Shown: positions 59,906 to 64,000 of the stretch, piece after piece
How positions within the stretch are numbered: the stretch's first letter is position 1
Layout: the number at the start of each line of letters is the position of its first letter
Position numbers and translations under genes: made by a program
Origin: Curtobacterium sp. UNCCL20
GTDB lineage: Bacteria > Actinomycetota > Actinomycetes > Actinomycetales > Microbacteriaceae
NCBI RefSeq assembly: GCF_900101675.1
Contig: NZ_FNKG01000002.1
Span: forward strand, 329,005-393,004
Direction of reading: 5' to 3'
DNA length: 64,000 nucleotides
The notes under the pieces: generated by a model
Databases searched by the model: none
What the model was told of the DNA's origin: nothing
What the model saw: only the letters and a program-made list of their open reading frames with translations

Positions 59906-59923
59906 GATTGAAGCGTGTCAATC
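59906..59923. promoter_or_regulatory. LacI-family operator 2 of the rhamnoside importer operon
   Basis: GATTGA and TCAATC are perfect 6-bp arms around AGCGTG. The centre-to-centre distance to operator 1 is about 34 bp. Confidence 0.55.
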
Positions 59924-60473
59924 GTCAGTTCGGATTCGTTACCGAAGCGCGCGGCGCGTGCGGCGTCCCGCTCGCCGGGCGCTCGCCGGGCGCCGGCCGG
60001 ACGCCGGCCGGACGCCGGCCGGACGCGAGGAAGCGCCACGTTTCCGAGCGCGGCCGGGTCCGCCGCCGCGGACCGCGTCCCGCGGTGGCGCGGGGCCGAG
60101 ACTCGCTCTGAGCGACAGTTCTCGCGCTCCCGGCCGCGTGATCTGTCGCTCACCCCGAGTCTCGCTGTGGCGGACCGGACGGGGCACCGGCCGTCGGCCG
60201 GCCCGAGTCTCGGGTCGCTCCCGGCGCGTGGTGCGTCCGCTCGGCCTGGAGGCGCGGTGCCAGCCCGCCACGCGCCTCCAGCTGGTCGTCGGTCGCGCGT
60301 AGCCGCGGGGCCGCGTAGCCCCGGGGCCGAGACTCGGGCTGAGCGACAGTTCGCGGGCACGTGGGCGCGAGAACTGTCGCTCACCCCGAGACTCGGGCCG
60401 GCGGCTCCCGGCGGGCGGGCCGGCGGGCGCCGCCCGCGGCGGCCGGCGGCTCCCGGCCCGCGGCACCCGCGCA
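59924..60473. repeat. 550-bp non-coding stretch with palindromic repeats of families A and B
   Basis: No convincing gene is visible. It holds family B hairpins at 60094-60161 and 60328-60397 (arms around GAGCGACAG and its complement), a family A hairpin at 60246-60281, and a CGCCGGCCGGA minisatellite near 59990-60020. The cluster lies between the binding protein's operators and the end of a LacI gene on the same strand. Confidence 0.75.
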
Positions 60474-61568
60474 TCAGGCCTCGGAGCGCCTCGGGTCGCT
60501 CGGGGGCGTGGCCAGCGCGACCTCGGCGGCCCGGGCCCGCCCGAGGGTGCTCTCCCGCGGCACGAGCTCGCTGCCGAGCACCACCGTCCGGTGCACGTGG
60601 GTGGCCGCCGGCTCGGCGAGTTCGGCGAGCAGCAGGTCCACCGCGACGGCACCCATCTCCTCGCCGTGCATCGTCACCGAGGTCAACGGCACGGCGCCGC
60701 CCCACGCGATGGAGTTGTGGTCGCAGCCGGACACCGGGATGTCCTCTGGCACCCGGATGCCGGCGGCGCGGAGCTCGGTGACGACGGCCATCGCCAGCAG
60801 GTCGGTGACCCCGAGGACGGCGTCGGGTCGTTCGGCCGCGGGCATCGCCGCGATCCGGGCTCCGGCGTCGGTCCCGCCGGGTGGGTCGATGTCCTCCGCC
60901 TCGACGTCCACGAGCACGACCCCCGGGTGTTCCGCGATCGCCCGGAGCAGGCCTGCTCGGCGCCGCGCCACGGGCTGCAGGTCGGGCCGGGCGCTCACGA
61001 AACCGAGACGCCGGGAGCCCTGCTCGATGAGGTGCGTGGCCGCGACGTACCCGGCCTGCTCGTTGTCGACGACGACCGCGCAGGCGTCGACCTCGGCGGG
61101 TTCGTAGTTGACGTAGACGACGGGCAGCCCGTGCTTCCGGACGGTCTCGACCTGGTCGCGGGAGGTCGTCATCGAGGCGAGCAGGATCCCCGACACCCGG
61201 GTGCTCTCCATGAAGGCGAGGTGTTCGGCCTGGGCCTCGAGGTCGTCGTCGCTGTTGGTCACGAGCAGCGTGTTCCCGCGGCCTCGCGCGGCGGCCTGGG
61301 CACCGCTCACCATGTCGGTGAAGAGGGAGTTCCGCAGCGAGGTCACGACGAGGCCGATCGACCGGGTGCTGCCGGAGACCAGCGCCCGCGCGTTCCGGTT
61401 CGGCGTGTACCCGAGCTCGGCGATCGCGGCGCGGACCCGGGCCTCGGTGGTCGGGGCGACGCGTTCGGGGTGGTTGAGGACGTTCGAGACCGTCGCGAGC
61501 GAGACGCCCGCGCGAGCGGCGACATGGTGCACGCTCGGCGGTCCGTCGCGCCGGGGGACATGCACCAT
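60474..61568 (-). CDS. LacI-family transcriptional regulator
   Basis: Regulator of 364 residues with HTH PSVHHVAARAGVSLATVSNVLN (about 11-32) and hinge NARALVSGSTRS, then the sugar-binding domain (VSGCDHNSIAWGGAVPLTSV near the end). It lies upstream of, and on the same strand as, the rhamnoside importer operon. It is a candidate repressor for the GATTGA/TCAATC-type sites, but which of the two LacI proteins here binds which site cannot be settled. Confidence 0.88.
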   Translation of the reverse strand: MVHVPRRDGPPSVHHVAARAGVSLATVSNVLNHPERVAPTTEARVRAAIAELGYTPNRNARALVSGSTRSIGLVVTSLRNSLFTDMVSGAQAAARGRGNTLLVTNSDDDLEAQAEHLAFMESTRVSGILLASMTTSRDQVETVRKHGLPVVYVNYEPAEVDACAVVVDNEQAGYVAATHLIEQGSRRLGFVSARPDLQPVARRRAGLLRAIAEHPGVVLVDVEAEDIDPPGGTDAGARIAAMPAAERPDAVLGVTDLLAMAVVTELRAAGIRVPEDIPVSGCDHNSIAWGGAVPLTSVTMHGEEMGAVAVDLLLAELAEPAATHVHRTVVLGSELVPRESTLGRARAAEVALATPPSDPRRSEA

Positions 61569-61617
61569 GTCCCCGATCGTAGGCGGCGGACGGGGTGGTG
61601 CTGCCCACCACCGGACG

Positions 61618-61649
61618 GGAGGCGCGGTGCGGGGCCGCCACGCGCCTCC
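61618..61649. terminator. Family A hairpin between two LacI genes
   Basis: GGAGGCGCG (61618-61626) pairs with CGCGCCTCC (61641-61649). It lies downstream of the second LacI gene and would terminate its transcript before the next LacI gene on the same strand. Confidence 0.6.
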
Positions 61650-61764
61650 AGGCCGTCGGTGGTCACCGCCACGTCCGCCGGGGCGCCAGCACTCGGCGAA
61701 CGGCCCGGAACGTCCGTTGCTGTCGGCGACGTGCGTCGCCGTCGCGGCGTCCGGCGCGAGCGCG

Positions 61765-62775
61765 TCAGCGCTCGGGGACCGTGGACTGGCGCACGACGAG
61801 CTCGGGCGTGAACTCGACGTGCAGGGTCTCGACGCCCTGGCCCTCCTCGACCTGGGCCAGCAGCAGCTCGATCGCCCGCCGCCCGAGGTCCTGCGCCGGC
61901 TGCCGCACCGAGGTCAGCGGGACGACGGCGGCCTCGGCGAACGCGATGTCGTCGTACCCGACGATCGCGATCTCGTCGGGCACCGGGATCGACCCACGCA
62001 TGATGAACGCCTGCTCGAGTCCGACGGCGAGCAGGTCGTTCGCGGCGAACACCGCGTCCGGACGCTCGGAGGCCGGTCGGGCCTGGAGCTCCTCGCCGAT
62101 GCGACGGCCCTCGAGGACGGACAGCGACGACGTCGTGAGCACCTCGAGGGAGACCCCGGCCTCGGCGGCCGCGGCGACGGCGCCGGCGTGGCGGTCGGCG
62201 ACCTGCCGGATGCCGAACGGGCCGCCGACGAACGCGATGCGCTGCCGGCCGATCTCGGCCAGGTGCGTGACCGCGATGCGGCCGCCCGCGACGTCGTCGA
62301 CCGACACCGACGCGAAGTGCTCGTCGTCGGCGCGACGGTCGACGAGGACCACGGCGGTGCCCTGGTCGCGGAGACGTGCGAGGCGGGAGAGGTCGTCGCC
62401 CGCGGGGGAGATGAGGAGCCCGGCGACCCGGCGCTCCTCGAACAGGTCGACGTAGGTGTGCTCGCGGTCGACCGACTCGTCGGAGTTGCCGACCAGGACC
62501 GCGAGGCCCTTCTGCATCGCCGCGTCCTCGGCGCCGCGGGCGACGTCGGTGAAGAACGGGTTGCCGCCGTCGAGCACGATGAGGCCGACGGTGGAGCTCC
62601 GGCCGGCTCGGAGCTGGCGGGCGGAGTCGTTGCGGACGAAGCCGAGCTCCGCGATGGCGGCCTGCACGCGTTCGACCGTGCCCGGGGCGACCTTGTCGGG
62701 GCGGTTCAGCACGTTCGACACGGTGCCGAGGGACACGCCGGCGAGCGCTGCGACCTCCCGAACGCTGACTGCCAT
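61765..62775 (-). CDS. LacI-family regulator, probable rhamnose regulon repressor
   Basis: Regulator of 336 residues with HTH VSVREVAALAGVSLGTVSNVLN (about 3-24), hinge DSARQLRAGRSS and a ligand-binding domain (VGYDDIAFAEAAVVPLTSVRQP). It is divergent from the MFS gene. The shared intergenic region contains TGAAACGATTCA, identical (reverse complement) to the rhaI operator, which makes this the best candidate rhamnose repressor. Confidence 0.89.
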   Translation of the reverse strand: MAVSVREVAALAGVSLGTVSNVLNRPDKVAPGTVERVQAAIAELGFVRNDSARQLRAGRSSTVGLIVLDGGNPFFTDVARGAEDAAMQKGLAVLVGNSDESVDREHTYVDLFEERRVAGLLISPAGDDLSRLARLRDQGTAVVLVDRRADDEHFASVSVDDVAGGRIAVTHLAEIGRQRIAFVGGPFGIRQVADRHAGAVAAAAEAGVSLEVLTTSSLSVLEGRRIGEELQARPASERPDAVFAANDLLAVGLEQAFIMRGSIPVPDEIAIVGYDDIAFAEAAVVPLTSVRQPAQDLGRRAIELLLAQVEEGQGVETLHVEFTPELVVRQSTVPER

Positions 62776-62872
62776 GGGGTCATCCTGGCATCGGGTCGGG
62801 GGTTTCGGGGGAGCGACTTGCCCAGCGACTTGCCCTCCGGACGCGCAGCGGGTACCGTCCTCGCAGCACCGT

Positions 62873-62884
62873 TGAAACGATTCA
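62873..62884. promoter_or_regulatory. LacI-family operator before the MFS gene
   Basis: TGAAACGATTCA with central CpG, 26 bp before the MFS start codon and 97 bp from the divergent LacI start. Confidence 0.75.
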
Positions 62885-62910
62885 CCGACGAACGCACGAA
62901 CGGAGGACCA

Positions 62911-64000
62911 ATGGCGGTCCGCATCGGAGCCCGCAACACCACGGGCTGGAAGGCGACGATCTCCGTCGCCATGTCGAACTACATCGAGTCCGGGTCGATC
63001 ATCGCGATCGCCACGAGCCTCAGCCTCTGGCAGGCCCAGTTCCACATCGGGGACCTGCAGGTCGGCCTGCTGGCGAGCCTGTCCGCGAACGCGTTCGGCG
63101 CCGCCGCGGGCGCGATCATCGGCGGGCCGCTCTGCGACCGGTACGGCCGGAAGTTCATCTACACGTACGACCTGCTGCTCTACATGCTCGGCATCCTGCT
63201 CGCCGTGTTCGCCGGCAGCTACGGCATGCTCCTCGTCGGCTTCATCCTCACCGGCATCGCCGTCGGCGCGGGCGTCCCCGCCAGCTGGACCTACATCGCC
63301 GAGCAGGCGCCCGCCGACCGGCGCGCTGCCCACGTCGGCACCGCGCAGCTCGCGTGGTCGATCGGCCCGATGGTCGGGTTCGCACTGGCGATCGCCGCCG
63401 CACCGCTGGGGCTCCTCGGCAGCCGCCTGATCTTCGCGCACCTGTTCGTCGTCGCCGCGATCGTGTGGTGGTTGCGGCGCGGCCTGCCCGAATCGACGAT
63501 CTGGAAGGACGAGCGTGCGGCCACCGGCAGTGCGAACTTCTTCCACGGCTTCACGCAGCTCTTCAGTCGCCGCAAGAACCTCACCGCGATGCTGTTCCTG
63601 TTCGGCGTCTACGCGCTCTGGAACACGGTCGCGGGCCAGGCCGGCATCTTCCAGCCGCGCGTCTACTCCGCCACCGGCGTGACGAGCGTCCCGGAGCAGT
63701 ACGGGCTGCAGATCCTGGTGTGGGGCTGCACCGTCGCCGCGACGTACTTCGGCTTCATGCGCTACGGAGACCGGGTCAGCCGCCGGGTGCTCTACGCGGC
63801 CGGAGCCCTCCTCGCGATCATCGCCTGGGCGGTGCTCATCTACGCGCCGGCGAACCTCGGCACGCTGCTCTTCTTCGCGATCGCGTGGGGCATCTCGTCC
63901 GGCATCGGCGCCCAGGCGTTCTACGGCCTCTGGACGAGCGAGCTCTTCGCGACCCGGTACCGCGCCAGCGCCCAGGGCGTCCTGTTCCTCGCCGCCCGCG
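62911..64000 (+). CDS. MFS sugar transporter, partial at the window edge
   Basis: First 363 codons of a major facilitator transporter; the gene runs off the window. GGAGGA precedes ATG 62911. The sequence (MAVRIGARNTTGWKATISVA start) has at least nine hydrophobic helices, the MFS motif A GGPLCDRYGRK and the sugar-porter-like PESTIWKDE segment after helix 6. It is divergent from a LacI gene and carries the same operator as rhaI, so L-rhamnose or a related monosaccharide is the likely cargo. Confidence 0.88.
   Translation, partial: MAVRIGARNTTGWKATISVAMSNYIESGSIIAIATSLSLWQAQFHIGDLQVGLLASLSANAFGAAAGAIIGGPLCDRYGRKFIYTYDLLLYMLGILLAVFAGSYGMLLVGFILTGIAVGAGVPASWTYIAEQAPADRRAAHVGTAQLAWSIGPMVGFALAIAAAPLGLLGSRLIFAHLFVVAAIVWWLRRGLPESTIWKDERAATGSANFFHGFTQLFSRRKNLTAMLFLFGVYALWNTVAGQAGIFQPRVYSATGVTSVPEQYGLQILVWGCTVAATYFGFMRYGDRVSRRVLYAAGALLAIIAWAVLIYAPANLGTLLFFAIAWGISSGIGAQAFYGLWTSELFATRYRASAQGVLFLAAR

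Noticed and set aside
1-64000. Mobile elements, phage genes, toxin-antitoxin pairs or defence systems
   Set aside because: No transposase, integrase, phage structural, nuclease-methylase or Cas-like sequence was recognised; base and codon character look uniform across the window.

Overview
The window is very G+C-rich and densely coding, with many GTG starts, stop/start overlaps of the ATGA or GTGA type, and genes of actinobacterial type (Streptomyces-subtype rhamnose isomerase, AldO-like oxidase, Eis-like acetyltransferase). It looks like chromosomal DNA of a plant- or litter-associated Microbacteriaceae actinobacterium, perhaps Curtobacterium or a relative; the genus is inference. I see no rRNA, tRNA, transposase, phage gene or CRISPR array.

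Most of the window is a catabolic island for plant-wall sugars. (1) 1-19 kb, L-arabinose: a GH13 enzyme; a ChvE/MmsA/MmsB monosaccharide importer with a divergent LacI regulator; a GH127 beta-L-arabinofuranosidase with its own importer and second LacI regulator; and an araB-D-A operon ending in an AldO-like FAD oxidase. A perfect 14-bp palindrome before chvE recurs as a 12-bp core twice before araB, so uptake and catabolism are probably one regulon. (2) 19-31 kb, mixed: a 36-codon membrane protein, a structured non-coding stretch, a peptide-type ABC operon, a cyclase-fold protein, acetyltransferases, a CPBP protease and a MarR/hydrolase pair. (3) 31-34.5 kb, surface module: a SipW-type signal peptidase with three SipW-dependent exported proteins. 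(4) 34.8-38.3 kb: PnuC, a TetR regulator and a NatAB-type ABC pair. (5) 38.5-44.8 kb: an alpha-glucoside importer, a GH13 alpha-glucosidase and a divergent ROK regulator. (6) 45-47.6 kb: two secreted glycoside hydrolases, GH5-like and GH16. (7) 47.8-64 kb, L-rhamnose: lldD, rhaB, rhaD (aldolase-dehydrogenase fusion) and rhaI; a GH78 rhamnosidase with an ABC importer; two LacI regulators; and an MFS transporter cut by the window edge. Related LacI-type operators precede rhaI, the importer and the MFS gene.

The other notable layer is dispersed palindromic repeats. Family A has the arm core CCTGGAGGCGCG, family B the core GAGACTCGGGCTGAGCGAC, and family C the core GGTGCGAGGTTG. They lie mainly at gene ends as terminator-like hairpins. 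One composite A-B-A element sits in frame inside the linker of a fused ABC ATPase, and a 127-bp unit carrying family C is tandemly triplicated before the GH5 gene.

The most novel-looking items are the structured RNA candidate at 19.33-19.46 kb, the in-frame repeat-derived linker at 22.2-22.4 kb, and the SipW surface module with its unusual leader. Start codons were chosen by ribosome-binding sites, overlaps and family length, and several remain uncertain.
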